Of a stretch of 64,000 bases of DNA, positions 53,586 to 64,000 are shown in pieces. Each line of letters starts with the position of its first letter. Within the stretch, counting starts at the first letter, position 1. The notes under the pieces were generated by a model that saw nothing but the letters and a program-made list of their open reading frames with translations, searched no databases and was not told where the DNA came from. The stretch comes from Bubalus kerabau (taxonomy: Eukaryota > Chordata > Mammalia > Artiodactyla > Bovidae), in contig NC_073624.1 in NCBI RefSeq assembly GCF_029407905.1, positions 1,500,501 to 1,564,500 of the forward strand. Direction: 5' to 3'. The position numbers were made by a program, and so were the translations under genes.

Positions 53586-53904
53586 GGTGAACTGAGTCCC
53601 TACATGCCTTGGGCCGCACCAGGCACCCTCGCTCTTCAAATCACACCAGGAAAGCTGAGTCAGGCACTGCCTTGACTCCGCGGGGAATCCTTCGAGCCTC
53701 TGGATGCCCCAGCCGCCTGTATACCTGGCCCAGGAGGCCAAGAGCACCCAGGCGAGGCAGGTGCCCCAGCCCCAAAGACATGTCTGTCTTCTCGTTGCTC
53801 CGGCGACGGCAGCTGCAAAGCCGCAGAGCCCACACGCCACCAGGGACGCAGCACCGCGCCTCGCGCAACTGCTCTCTGCCTCTGTCCCCTCCGGCTGACA
53901 TGCC
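53586..53904. other. GC-rich single-copy DNA, nothing recognised
   Basis: No repeat or exon recognised. Competing frames on both strands; none has a domain. Confidence 0.45.
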
Positions 53905-54375
53905 TTCCGCCCGCTCAGCTCATCATTAACTGATAGTTTGCTGCTCGGAGATAATATTTCTAATGTGTAAGGCAATTTAAAGAGTGTAGAAAGTGCTTAC
54001 GGTACAAAGCCGTGACTCGGGGTTGCGGACCTGTATGGAAATTGCTGCGGGAGCTGGCTGGGGAGACTGAGGGAGCAGACGGTCCCGGGGAGACGGGAGG
54101 ACCGTCCCGATGGCCGCTTGTCTATGCAGGAGGCGTGTTGTAAGTCAGGGGGAAAGGAGACGAATGCATTGGCATGTTTCCTCTCTCAGAAGCCCGTTAG
54201 ACATGCTTTATCCAATGCAAGCTGTGCTTGTCCCCCATCGTCAGGGTGAGGCGTATGGGTCGGGACTTACCAGTAATTTTAATCTCCTGAAAGCACATTT
54301 CTATGCTAATTTTTAATTACAATTAGTGCCAGTGTCAGCGGTTAGCTTGGCTGACTGGCTTCATGATTTGCCGGT
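53905..54375. promoter_or_regulatory. Two AT-rich cores, candidate conserved non-coding element
   Basis: Core one (53918-54010) has CATCATTAACTGATAG, GAGATAATATTTCTAATGTG and GGCAATTTAAAG. Core two (54265-54375) has CCAGTAATTTTAATCTCC, TATGCTAATTTTTAATTAC and CAATTAGTGCC, including an octamer-like ATGCTAAT and TAATTA. A GC-richer bridge separates them. No repeat recognised. Function inferred. Confidence 0.4.
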
Positions 54376-55019
54376 GTTGAACCTCCTCCTGGAGACTCAC
54401 CGAGAGGGGTGGGGTCCCTGGGAAAGGGTGGCGCGGATCCTAAGCCAGGGGCCCTGGCGGCGGTGCCCCGTGGGAGGTCTGGTTGTGCGGGTCATCTCAC
54501 GCTGTCTCCATGGGCTCCTCCGGTCACCCCCGGCCCCCGGCCAGTGCACACGGCAGGACCTCTGGACTTTTCCAGCTGCGGGGAGGTGTCCCAGGAGTGA
54601 GTGAGCCCCACAGGGTCTCACCAGCAGGGGAGTGACACGAGCGGCCTGCAGTGTGGGGAGAAACACAAGCTGCCCTTTGCGGGGCCAGGGTGTGCGGGCG
54701 TTTGTCTCCTGACCTCAGAAGAGCCTGAGAGTGGCGGGCCAGCCTGGGGGCTCTGCCTGTCTCCCCGTCCCCCACAAGGCCCCAGCAGACAGGGAGCTCT
54801 TCCCTGGGGGGCCTGGCCTCCAGGGGAGCAAGGAAGGGTAGGGAGGCTGCAGCCGCTCTGCCCAGAGCCTTGTGGGGCGGGGGAGAGGGCGGCGGGGCTC
54901 TGAGAGGGGGAAGGAGAGCCAGCCTGGAGGTGGCGGGGACCCCTCAGGGCGCCCCCAACCCCCAGGGCACAGCACCCCCAGGCCAGAGGGCCTCGCCCCC
55001 TCCTGTATCTCCTCCAGAG
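54376..55019. other. GC-rich single-copy DNA, nothing recognised
   Basis: No repeat or exon recognised between two candidate non-coding elements. Confidence 0.45.
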
Positions 55020-55195
55020 TCCGCAGGGCCCCTTCGTAATGGAAGCTGACAGAATGCAAATGAGTTTCTAAAGGAACCAGCAGAAGTGGCAATTTTTCTC
55101 ATTTAATCTTCAGATGAGCTGTCTGTCTCCAGGAGCAGTCTCATTAGAATTCGGAGACTAATTTTGTCCATCAACATGAGATTATTGGTGTGAGG
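55020..55195. promoter_or_regulatory. AT-rich island, candidate conserved non-coding element
   Basis: GACAGAATGCAAATGAGTTT (octamer ATGCAAAT), TTCTCATTTAATCTTCAG, CTCATTAGAATTCGG, GACTAATTTTGTCC and GAGATTATTGGTG occur within 175 bp flanked by G-rich DNA. No repeat recognised. Regulatory role inferred. Confidence 0.4.
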
Positions 55196-57590
55196 GAGGT
55201 TTGGGGGGTGTCCTCCCAGTGGGGCCCGGACACAGAGCTTGGAGCTGCCGCCGCGGGCCTGCCTCGCCTCTCCGGGTGGTGCTGTCTACTCTGGGAGGGG
55301 ACCCCCAGGCCCGCAGGACAGAGAGTGGAAAGGAAGACTCTGAAGTCCCGGCTCTCAGCTGGACGTTCCTTGCATGCAGAGACACTTCCGTCCTGCAGTT
55401 CCCTGAGTAGCTTGCACACCCAGAACCCGCTGCCTCCCAGGGTCCACCCCCTGCAAGACTTGCAGGGCAAGGGGAGCCTAGTGTGGGGGCTCTACCTCCT
55501 GGGCCCCAGGTCCCTCCCAGGAGAGGTCCCCGCCCAGAAGGAGGGTTGTCCACGGAGCACAGTGCTTCCCTGCCCCCATCCCACCCTTGAAGGTCTTGAA
55601 AGATGGCACCAGCCCATTTCACAGGCGGGAACACTGATGAGACAGGAGCGGTGGCATTAGGCTCTCAGCCGTGTGACCCAGCCAGGATTCGAGCAACTCC
55701 ACGCACGGGTCTCTCTCCTGGCAGGAATGGCCAGGAGGTGGCCTAGCAAAGCCGGCAGCTCCCCTTAGACCCGTAGGTGGGCAGAGCCCGGAGCAGAGCG
55801 CATGCGGACTTCAGGAGCTCCTGAGTTGACGAGAGCTGGGCTGTCTCCACGCAGAGTCACAGCGGCCCACAACCCTCCACCCGGCTCAAGGAGGCCACCC
55901 CTCACCAGCCGATCTGAGGGGGATCTCCACCTGCACCGAGACACCTGCTCACAAGCAGGTCTGTGGGCAGAGGGAGATGTTCCCTAGGGACTCACGTAGA
56001 AATCCAGGGATGCGAGCGGTTAGGACCCACTGAGACTTGGGAGCACTGCGTCCCCTGAGGCTCCAGGGTTAAAGGTCAGGAAGCAGGGCCCCAGGAGGGA
56101 TATCAGTGCTAACCCCTGGCTGCCTAGCACCTGAAACAGACTCTGGCTCTGGGAATCAAGCCCCTCTGTCCCCGCGCTCCTTTCAGGGAGGGCACCCCTA
56201 TCAGCTCAACTCAACACCAGGGAAGCCGCGCCTCGGAGCGTGTGCGGAGCTGCCCAGGGTCATGGGGAGAGGACTGCAGAGCCAGGGAGGGCTGGGCCGG
56301 GGGCCGAGAACCCACCCTTCAGTGCTGTTCTCAGCCGCTTCCTCGGTGAGATGCTCTTCCCCACGAAACCAGGGAAGAGCACAGGAGTGTGGGGCTGGGG
56401 TCACCACTTTGCACCCCCTATACTGGGACACCTTCTAAAACACAGGGCCTTGAGCTCATCTCAAATGAGCGAGAGAGAAGGATTGTGAAAAATCCACAGA
56501 AACCTTGGTGAGGGTAGAGGTAAAGGTGAGCTGAGGGAGGGACCGGAAAGGACCCCCTGCTGGAAACTGGCCTCTGGACGCGTGCAGGCTGGAGCCTAAT
56601 GCAACAGACGAGCCGACGAAAATGAAGACAAGGATGCATTTGTGAAGACACACAGCAGTGAAAAATAGAAGAGCTCAGGAATGAGCTTGCTAAGCAGGAA
56701 GCCGGAAGAAAGTGTGGAAAGGCTTAAAAACAACTTTTTAAAGAAAAAGCAGCATAATTTCAGAAATGAGAACCCAGCCGGTTTGTACATACGGGTGAGC
56801 AGATAGCACGGATGCTGCAGTCAGGCCAGTGAGAAAGATGGAGAGAAAACGGGAAAATGAACTAAACAGTAAGGGCTCTACAGAAAGTTATAGTCACAGA
56901 ATAGACGCAAAGAAGGCCCAAGATGCATGTGGACGGAACCCCCAAATCGGGTGGGGCGGTGACGGAGCAGTGTTCACCCTCCCCCGAGGGGAATCTGTCC
57001 TGAAATAAAGGAGTCTGTGCAAAGGGCCAGTCTGTCCGAACGGCCCACCCTGCGCGTGTTCTAGTAGATCCTGGTCTTTAAGGATTTAAACACCTGCTGG
57101 GGCTTTGTGGGAAAAGGGAAAGCTGTTTGTGAGTAGGGTGACAATGTCTTTAGCACCCAATCAGGGCAGCTTCCAGACAAAAACGGGGGAGTGGTGTAGA
57201 CTGCTGGGTGGACAGTGCACACAGCTGGGACTCACGGTCAGCAAACAGCTGAGATCAGGCGGGCTTGCCGCCAGGATCCCAGACCGCGAACTTAGTCCCG
57301 GAAGGAAACCAAAAGGCAGACGTGAGGTACTCAGAGAAAGAAAATCCAGGGGGATCGTAGGTGCTAACTGGCCTTCAGCTATCAAGATCACCCAAGGGGC
57401 AGCCCGTCTCCCCCGCCCCTTCCCAGGAAACCCACCCAGGACGTCACAGAAGCACCAGCTCGAGAGCCGGGGCTGAGCGTGTGGCTGCAGGTCCAGCAGC
57501 ACATGGCAAGCCCCTCCCAGCAGTGGTCCACGTGGTAACAAAGTTATTTCAAAGGGGCAAAGTCCCCAGTCATTTCGGAACAAATCGGGA
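55196..57590. other. GC-rich then mixed DNA with one MIR fragment
   Basis: At 55608-55700 a minus-strand MIR fragment is suggested by CCATTTCACAGGCGGGAAC and CCAGGATTCGAGCAAC. From 56460 to 56930 the DNA becomes A-rich and irregular, possibly an old retroelement I cannot assign. At 57040-57190 ordinary composition returns. No gene recognised. Confidence 0.4.
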
Positions 57591-57591
57591 G

Positions 57592-58031
57592 AAGCTGTTG
57601 TTTAGTCGCTCAGTTGTGTCCGACTCTTCGCGACCCTGTAGAGTGTAGCCCCCAGGCTCCTCTGTCCATGGGATCCTCCAGGCAAGAATACTGGGGTGGG
57701 TTGCCAGTCCTTTGGGGTGTTCCCTGGTGGCTCAGAGGTTAAAGTGTCTGCCTGCAATGTGGGAGACCCAGGTTCGATCCCTGGGTCAGGAAGATCCCCT
57801 GGAGAAGGAAATGGCAACCCACTCCAGTACTCTTGCCTGGAGAATCCCATGGAGGGAGGAGGCCGGTAGGCTACAGACCACGGGGTCGCAAAGAGTCAGA
57901 CAGGACTGAGCAACTTCACTATACTATACTCTCCTATACTCTCCAGGGCATCTTCCCGACCCAGGGATCGAACCCACGTCCTCTGCACTGGCAGGCGGGT
58001 TCTTCACCACTGAGCCACCTGGGAAGCCCAC
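57592..58031 (-). repeat. Bov-tA SINE split by another SINE
   Basis: The outer minus-strand Bov-tA lies in two pieces. Its BovA body is at 57592-57712 (GTTTAGTCGCTCAGTTGTG). Its tRNA head is at about 57943-58031 (GACCCAGGGATCGAACCCAC, CCACTGAGCCACCTGGGAAG). The gap is filled by a plus-strand Bov-tA. Confidence 0.94.
57715..57935 (+). repeat. Bov-tA SINE nested in a Bov-tA
   Basis: Well-preserved copy with TGTTCCCTGGTGGCTCAGAG, an intact B-box-like GGTTCGATCCCTGG at 57771, and BovA body ending AGACAGGACTGAGCAACTTC. A short TATACTATACTC tail follows. Its preservation fits a later insertion than its host. Confidence 0.94.
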
Positions 58032-61000
58032 AAAGAGGAGACCCTGACTGTGAATCACGTTAACGATGCAGCCATGCCGAGAAAGCTGTGGAAAGTGTGG
58101 TGGGTTTGTGATGTTGAGCTGACACCCGGGTGTCATGGGGGAAAATCCACACGATCAGCATACGTGGAAAGAAGACGTAAGCCTGACCACACACGCGAAC
58201 CGAGACTCTCCGAGTGAGCGGGTGGCGTTGCCTTAGGACGAGAAGCGGCAGTGGACGCCAGGGCGCCCGGCTGCCCCAACGTTGGGCGGGTCTCCTCCTG
58301 CCTGCAGTCATGTTGTTGGTCCCCGTGGGGCTGGCGGACGGCCCTCCAGGCTCTGCTCTCGGCCACTGTTTGAGTCCCTCCTCGCACACCTTGCACCCGC
58401 CCCGCCCAGAACCCCCCGGGGTTGCACGAGTCCGGGCAGTTTCAGACTCCTGGCTCCCAGGGTCAAAGTCAGGACAGCGGGTGGAAGCAGGAATTCCCGA
58501 AAATGTTACCCCTTTTACACTCCTGTGCTTTTACATTGCCCCAGAATAGGCCAGAGCTTGGCAAAAACAGGAAGGACAGACTGATCAACCAGGGCAGATG
58601 GAGGTTTAAGTGAATGTGAGGACTTTGCAGGAACAAAGACCCAAAGGGAGAAGGCTCCTTGAGGATGCCATCGCGGCTCGCTTGTCCTGATGAATAGAAG
58701 TCGGATGGAGTGCAAACCCTCGGACTGCAGAGCACGCTTGAAACGGGACAGAGGAAACTGCGCCCCCTGGAGTGAATTACAGCTGCTGCGCCCTCCAAAC
58801 GCGACACCAGGGGAAAGAGGCCGCCCCCGTAGAGACCAACATGTGGCTCCACGCCACAAAGCGCAAAGCAGAGCAAGGCCCGCACCCCCCGCAGGGCCGT
58901 ATCTGCAGGGGCACAGCTGTGCAGGCACCAGGTGGGCATGGCTGACGCCAGCAGACCTCTGGGTGAGGGCGCTGGAACCTGGACGGGTCACGGCGGGGGG
59001 CAGGGTGCCCAGCCTTCACCTGGGGGCGGGCACACACGTCAGCCCGACCCTGATGCTTACACGCGTGGGTGTGCCGTCCCCTCACACGCGTGCACAGGAA
59101 ACACACGTGTACAAGTTGGCATTGGAGCCGTAAAGAGCGAGAGTGGAATCGGTGAAAGTTGGACTTCGAGAAGCTTTCTCAAAAGGCAGAGGCGAGAGGA
59201 CAGCAATGACAGAGAAAAGAGACGGAGAAAAGAGCCCGAGGAAGTGGCCCGGGCCGGCCAGGTGCAGAGCCGGCCCGCCCACGCCCGGCCGGGGGAAGGC
59301 CACCACCGCCGCGTTTGGGTCCCAAGGTCATAGGGCTGCGGGTTCCGGCCCCGGGCTTTGCCGCTGGGTGTCTGGGACCTCTGGCCCCTCGGGGCCCCAA
59401 ATCCCAGGGCAGAGGCCCGTAGCAGAGGAGAACCCGTATCCACCCATGCTCCAGCCAGCACAGGAGGCTCAGCGGCTTCCCGCCCCTCTCGATCCCAGCG
59501 CGGAGCAGGAGAGAAAGTGCAGGGAGCGCTGGCCGGACCTGAGCCTGGCCAGGTCCACATCTCTGTGAGCCTGGAGCCGGGGCGACTCCTCACCATCCGG
59601 GGACACCCGCAGCCCCCCGGCCCGGGTCCCCTGCCCCGGAGGGGAGGGAACGGAACAAGGCCCCCTGCGCCTTCCTGCCACCCACCGCGGCTCCAGATTC
59701 CAGGGGGGCCTGTGTTACCGAAGCCACCCCTGTGCTCCCCGGCGGCTCACGTGTGGTCCGGCCCCTGCTGAAGCAAGGCCAGGGGACGTCCACAGGGCCC
59801 GCCAGGGGCACCTTTCCTGAACCCTCCCGGCAGGTGGGCCCCAGCCCCTTCCATGTGAGCCCAGCACCTGGAGGGTCCTTTCCCCCACTCAGAACACCCT
59901 CGCCACAGAGGGGTCGGCCGTGAACCCAGTCTTCCGTGTCCAGGCCTGCTTCTCGACATCACTAAGAGAAACTCGGCCTGTCTGCCGACACCTCGCACCT
60001 TGGCCTGTTCGGCCGCCCTGGTCCAGGGCCTCCCTGACCTGGAAGGGGCCTCTGCACTCACCTGGGATGGAACACATGTGGGCTGGCCAGCGGGCCACCT
60101 TGGGGTATGGTGAAGGTCAGTCTCACCCAGCTTTCTCAAGGTCACTGAGACACAAAAGACAGAAATCAGAGCAAAACAGGTGCAAACGCAAAAGGAAAGC
60201 CCTGGAACGGGTAGGCTGGTTTGTCTGCCGCTTCCAGGGTTTGCAGAACCCTGCTCCTAACGCTAGTCCAGGAGCTCGCGGGCCCATCTGAGGGCTCGTT
60301 TTCCTGCTCTGATTCAACAAGGCACCTCTCCCTGTCTTCAGGCTTTGGTCGAGAGCCTGGAGGGATGCTAATGGAGCTCTCAAGGAGAAGATAATCTTTT
60401 AATGGTCTCCAAGAGGCCTCCCTGAAAACCGTACTTAATACACACACCTGAGGAGTTAAAGCCCTGCTTATCCTCGGTTGAGAACGTTTGATTAGAAGGT
60501 TTTGTGACGGGTTCTGGAGGGAGGCCCAGCAGGCCTGATCCGGCCTTTTGTGGAGGAGGATGAGGCTGTTGGCTTGGGAGTTGGGGGCAGCTCTTGGGGT
60601 CTGGGCCCTCCAGGAGTGGGAGGAGGGAGCTGGGGTCCCAGCAAAGGCTCCTTGGAGAAGGACAAGATGTCTGGAATGCCCTGCAGTGGACCACCCCCGA
60701 GGCGGGCCCTCCCCGGCCTCTGAATAGCTTCCACTCAGGCCCATCTCACCCGGGCCCTGCTGGTCACTCCCACCCGCCCCAGCCAGGCAGCGTCCCAAAC
60801 CTGGCCCTGCGCTCGGGGGCTGCAGCCTGCCGAGCTCTAAGACTCAGGCTCAGGGGGCAGATGGCCCTCACGGGGTGCTGGGACCCTCAGACTCTCAGGC
60901 ATGGTCTGGGCATCCCACCGACACCCACCCCGCGCCTCTCCCTCCTGAGAAATTGCTTTTCTGACCCGAGGTGGGTTCAGCGCCCTGTGAGTGAACCAGC

Positions 61001-62651
61001 CACATGAGCTGAGAATCGGGTGAGGGCAGCTTCCAGGAGGAGGGGCGCAGGGGAGGCCGTGGGACTGGAGGGGGCATCCCGTCTCCTTCCTGCCTGCATC
61101 TGTTCTCTGGGTGTGGAGGCCCCAGGGCGCAGGGGTCCAGATGGGATGACCCGGCGTCCACCAGGGGCTCCCAGATTGGTCTCGGGGAGGAATTTGGGGA
61201 CAACCTGCCAGCAGAGGGAGGCGGTGAGGGCTGTGCTGGGACCGGGGGAAATGGGGAGCAGACGGGAGCTGAGGGTTCTGGCCGAGCTGGATTTTAACCA
61301 GAGATGCTGGCTCGTGGGGCGCTTGCAGGGCTTTTCTTTGTCCCTAGGCTTCCAGCGTCCCCTGCCAACCCGCCACCCTGAGCACCCTCACCGCATCCCT
61401 GAGTCTCTGGGCACCCCCCTCCCCCAAGACCCAGCCTGTTCCTCCTCTCAAAAGCCCCCGCCCCAGCCTCCTGGAGGCCGGTCTGCAGCTGGTCTGAATG
61501 CACTTGGCCCCTGCCTGGGCGGACGCAGCACACGGCGGAGGACCGCGGTCATCCATCTCCTTAATGAGCCCATTTGTCACGCGAGGGCTGGTGTTGTCCA
61601 CCCTCTTGGAGAACGGTCTGTTCCTGCTGGACGAGCCCCAGCCAGGCCCCGGGGTCCAGGGCCCTTTGCAGGCCTGTGGAGGGAGGCTCGGTCACAGCTG
61701 TTATCGGGGGGAATGCGGTGTGTCTGGGCCCCTCAGCTTGCAGCAGACCACAGGGCTTCTGGAGGAGCCCAGGGAGGGTCTGCTGGGTCATTTGTCCAGA
61801 AACAAGGGGGTCTGATGGGTGGTCACACCCTCCAGACACCCGGGAGGGAGCAGCCATCTCCCCATTGCGCTGGCCTGGACCTCAGCTGACCTGTCTGGGG
61901 CAGACGGGGATGGTTGCCAGGTTACCAGCCATGGATGGGGTCTGGTCCTACTCTCGGAAGGGAACAGAGCAAGTGAGGTCCCTTGGTCCCACGGGGCTGC
62001 CCCACAGCCGAGCGTGCTGGAGACACCATCCAGCCTCCTGGTTCCTCCAGAACCTTCCAAAGGGCACAGTGGCATGCCTGCCACCCCCTCTGGGTTACCC
62101 CAAGTGCCCGCTCCTGGGGTGCTGAGACGCTGGACTGTGGGTCCACATGAAAGGCTGTGTCCCTTGCTGAGCAGTGAGCGGTTCCAGGCCAGGAGCTGTA
62201 GGTGGAGGCCCAGTGACACGTTTGGGTGGGCTTCTGTCCCCAGGGTGCTCCTGCAGGGCCCCCAGGTACCTGCCAGGCAGTTCTGCAGGGAGCCCTCACC
62301 TGGTCCTGGGCTGGTAGACTCGGAGGGAGAAGGAAGGCATGACCTGGGCAGGGCTGAGTGGTGTGGTTGCAGCCGAAGGAGACCTCCTGGCAGGGCAGCA
62401 GGGGTGGGCAGACAAGGAAGACTCTGCCCTGTATCACCAGCCCCCACGCAGGAGCCCTCCCCCGCGTCCCTTCCTGAGGACAGCCTGGCCATCCCCAGGC
62501 TGGGGCCGGCAGGAAGGCGCACACAGGCAGAGCTCTTAATAAAAAGAGGGGATTCAGGACTCAAAGACACAGGTGTGTGCAGAATCCTATGTGGAGGCAC
62601 TGATCACCCAGAGGGGCCCAGACCTGGCTGAGAGTCCCCTGGACAGAAAGG
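58032..62651. other. GC-rich, CpG-scattered DNA, no gene recognised
   Basis: No repeat or exon recognised in 4.6 kb. Frames reach 289 codons (61020-61889 plus). A 270-codon frame on each strand overlaps almost completely (61788-62600 minus, 61819-62631 plus), which marks them as compositional. CpG is frequent at 59220-59340. An AT-richer patch at 60370-60520 (GATAATCTTTTAATGG, CGTACTTAATACAC, GTTTGATTAGAAGG) is a weak regulatory candidate. Confidence 0.42.
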
Positions 62652-62962
62652 GGACCAAGCCAGTCCATCCTAAAGGAAATCAACCCTGAATATTCATTGG
62701 AAGGACTGATGCTGAAGCCAAAGCTTCAATATTTTGGCCACCTGATGTGAAGAGCTGACACATTGGAAAAGACTCTGATGCTGGGATAAGATTGAAGGCA
62801 GGAGAAGGGGACAGAGGATGAGATGGCTGGACGGCATCACTGACTCAGTGGACATGAGTTTGAGCAAGCTCCAGGAGATAGTGAAGGACAGGGGAGCCTG
62901 GCTTGCTGCAGTCCGTGGGGTGCAAAGAGTTGGACACGACTGAGCGACTGAAGAACAGCAAC
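62652..62962 (+). repeat. BovB 3' end fragment
   Basis: Starts at CAGTCCATCCTAAAGGAAAT and runs through TTGGCCACCTGATGTGAAG, CGGCATCACTGACTCAG to GTTGGACACGACTGAGCGAC, a typical 0.3 kb BovB 3' end with a short tail. The minus-strand 329-codon frame that crosses it is an artefact. Confidence 0.93.
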
Positions 62963-64000
62963 CCGGCAGCACGCACGCTGCCCACAGCTGAGCTCGCACA
63001 GCCTCTCCGTCTAGCAGTTTCCAGGGAGCGGGGTACGCAGACCCACAGTTCTCCGGCTGCGCCTGTGTTCTGGCGGGGGCAGCCTGCTCCCACTGGGGCT
63101 GGGGGTTGGCACCACTGCCCCACCCGCTCTCCCCACCAGGCGCCCGGGGCACCAGCCTGCCCTCTCCGTCCCCAGAGCCTGCTCCTCGTGGGGCCGGCCT
63201 GTCTCAGTGTCCCTGCACCTCTGAAGCCCGGAACCCTGTCCGGGGCACCCACAGGTGATGCCCAGAGCTGAGGGGGAGCCCCGCCTCTGGCCCCCAAAGA
63301 CCTCCTGGGCTCCGCCCTTGCTTGGCTGCAGGCGCTGATCCATGCCCAGCCCACCTGCCTGCAGTCCCTTCCCACGGTTCCCTGACATCCGGAGGTGGAC
63401 TGAGGCTGCTGCTTTCTCTGCCGGCAGCCTGAACCCAGGGCCCAAATCTGCCCAGCTCTCTCCCCTGAATCCCAAGCAGAGCTGCACCAGACGTAACACA
63501 GCCATCTGCACGCGGCTGGCAGCTGTGGAGAACCGATTACCAGGGACTGATTACCAGGGACCGGCGGGAAAGAAAAGAGCCCGGTGCGCTCCCTAATGGT
63601 ATTAGGGACGCTGGGAAGAGGTATTTCCTGCCCCACGGGCGGTGCAAGCTCCGTGGTCACACTTGCCGCCTCTGCCCTGCTCGGGGTCCCCTGGGACCTG
63701 CAGGCCAGGCCATCAGCACCAGCATCATCCCTGATGATGCTCTGTCCCCTGAATCGCATCTCCAGGTTCAGGTCCAGAGACCTGCAGACCAGGGCGCACA
63801 GACTCCCGGTTCCCCCGGCCCCCAGAGGAGGCACCCTCCCAGCTCGGCCTGCCTGGGGTCGTTCTCAGTCCCCCAGCCCCCTGACCCCATCCAGTCCTCC
63901 CGGAAGCCCTGGGCATGCTTCCTCCAAAACCAGTCAGGGCCCCTCTGCTCCCTTCATCCCTGCCTCCACCTCCCTCCTCAAGCCCCTACTTGCTGTCTCT
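62963..64000. other. GC-rich single-copy DNA, nothing recognised
   Basis: No repeat or exon recognised to the window end. A 14-bp unit GATTACCAGGGACT/C is tandemly duplicated at 63535-63562. Confidence 0.45.

Noticed and set aside
56460..57000. A-rich segment that might be L1 ORF1 or 5' UTR
   Set aside because: No diagnostic L1 landmark could be followed for more than a few words; left unassigned.
57771..57784. tRNA-like B-box suggesting a tRNA gene
   Set aside because: It lies in the tRNA-derived head of a Bov-tA SINE, which continues into the BovA body; the same holds for other SINE heads here.
61020..62631. Frames of 289 and 270 codons on the plus strand and 270 codons on the minus strand
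   Set aside because: They overlap each other on opposite strands in GC-rich DNA, show no domain, splice context or codon pattern I can recognise, and look compositional.
62845..63834. 329-codon antisense frame
   Set aside because: Its C-terminal part is antisense BovB sequence and the rest is GC-rich DNA; not a coherent protein.

Overview
This window is vertebrate nuclear DNA from a ruminant, most likely a bovid. The diagnosis rests on its repeats: seven copies of the RTE-type retrotransposon BovB, more than a dozen tRNA-headed or tailless BovA-type SINEs (Bov-tA and BOV-A2), CHR-type cetartiodactyl SINEs and ruminant-type L1 3' ends. These are inserted among older mammalian repeats (L2, MIR, MER5A, MaLR LTRs, L1M, a mariner). 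I cannot tell cattle, sheep, goat or a relative apart from sequence alone.

I found no functional protein-coding gene and no RNA gene. The only gene-derived sequence is a processed pseudogene of ribosomal protein L38 at 18.24-18.57 kb, with a full 70-codon frame broken by one stop. All other protein-like signal comes from dead transposable elements: BovB and L1 reverse transcriptase, and a mariner transposase. Long open frames in the GC-rich parts, and the His/Pro/Ser/Ile-rich frames over the GGAT arrays, are compositional artefacts.

Layout. 0-9 kb: a BovB 3' end, GC-rich single-copy DNA, a candidate LTR, a 0.95 kb GGAT array and two Bov-tA SINEs. 9-21 kb: two LTRs, a MER5A-like element, a second GGAT array, a mariner carrying a BovA insertion, L1 3' ends, a TG/GAGTG array fused to a SINE, the RPL38 pseudogene, degraded L1, BovB and L2. 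21-29 kb: SINEs and a three-layer nest (Bov-tA inside BovB inside L1). 29-42 kb: mostly GC-rich DNA with two G-rich minisatellites, an LTR, an L1 tail, a 1.4 kb BovB with a 292-codon open reverse transcriptase frame, and an MST-type LTR. 42-50 kb: AT-rich islands, an old L1 hosting SINEs, a CHR SINE and a 1.9 kb BovB. 50-64 kb: GC-rich DNA with a roughly 20-bp-unit minisatellite, a long inverted repeat, a SINE-in-SINE nest and a final BovB 3' end.

The most interesting unexplained feature is a series of short AT-rich islands (about 0.1-0.5 kb) spread through otherwise GC-rich DNA. They are not recognisable repeats and are dense in TAAT/ATTA and octamer-like cores. They look like conserved non-coding elements of a developmental regulatory landscape, but this is inference: conservation cannot be seen in one sequence. 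Base-composition statements throughout are by eye, and repeat family names are from recognition of consensus features, not from a database search.
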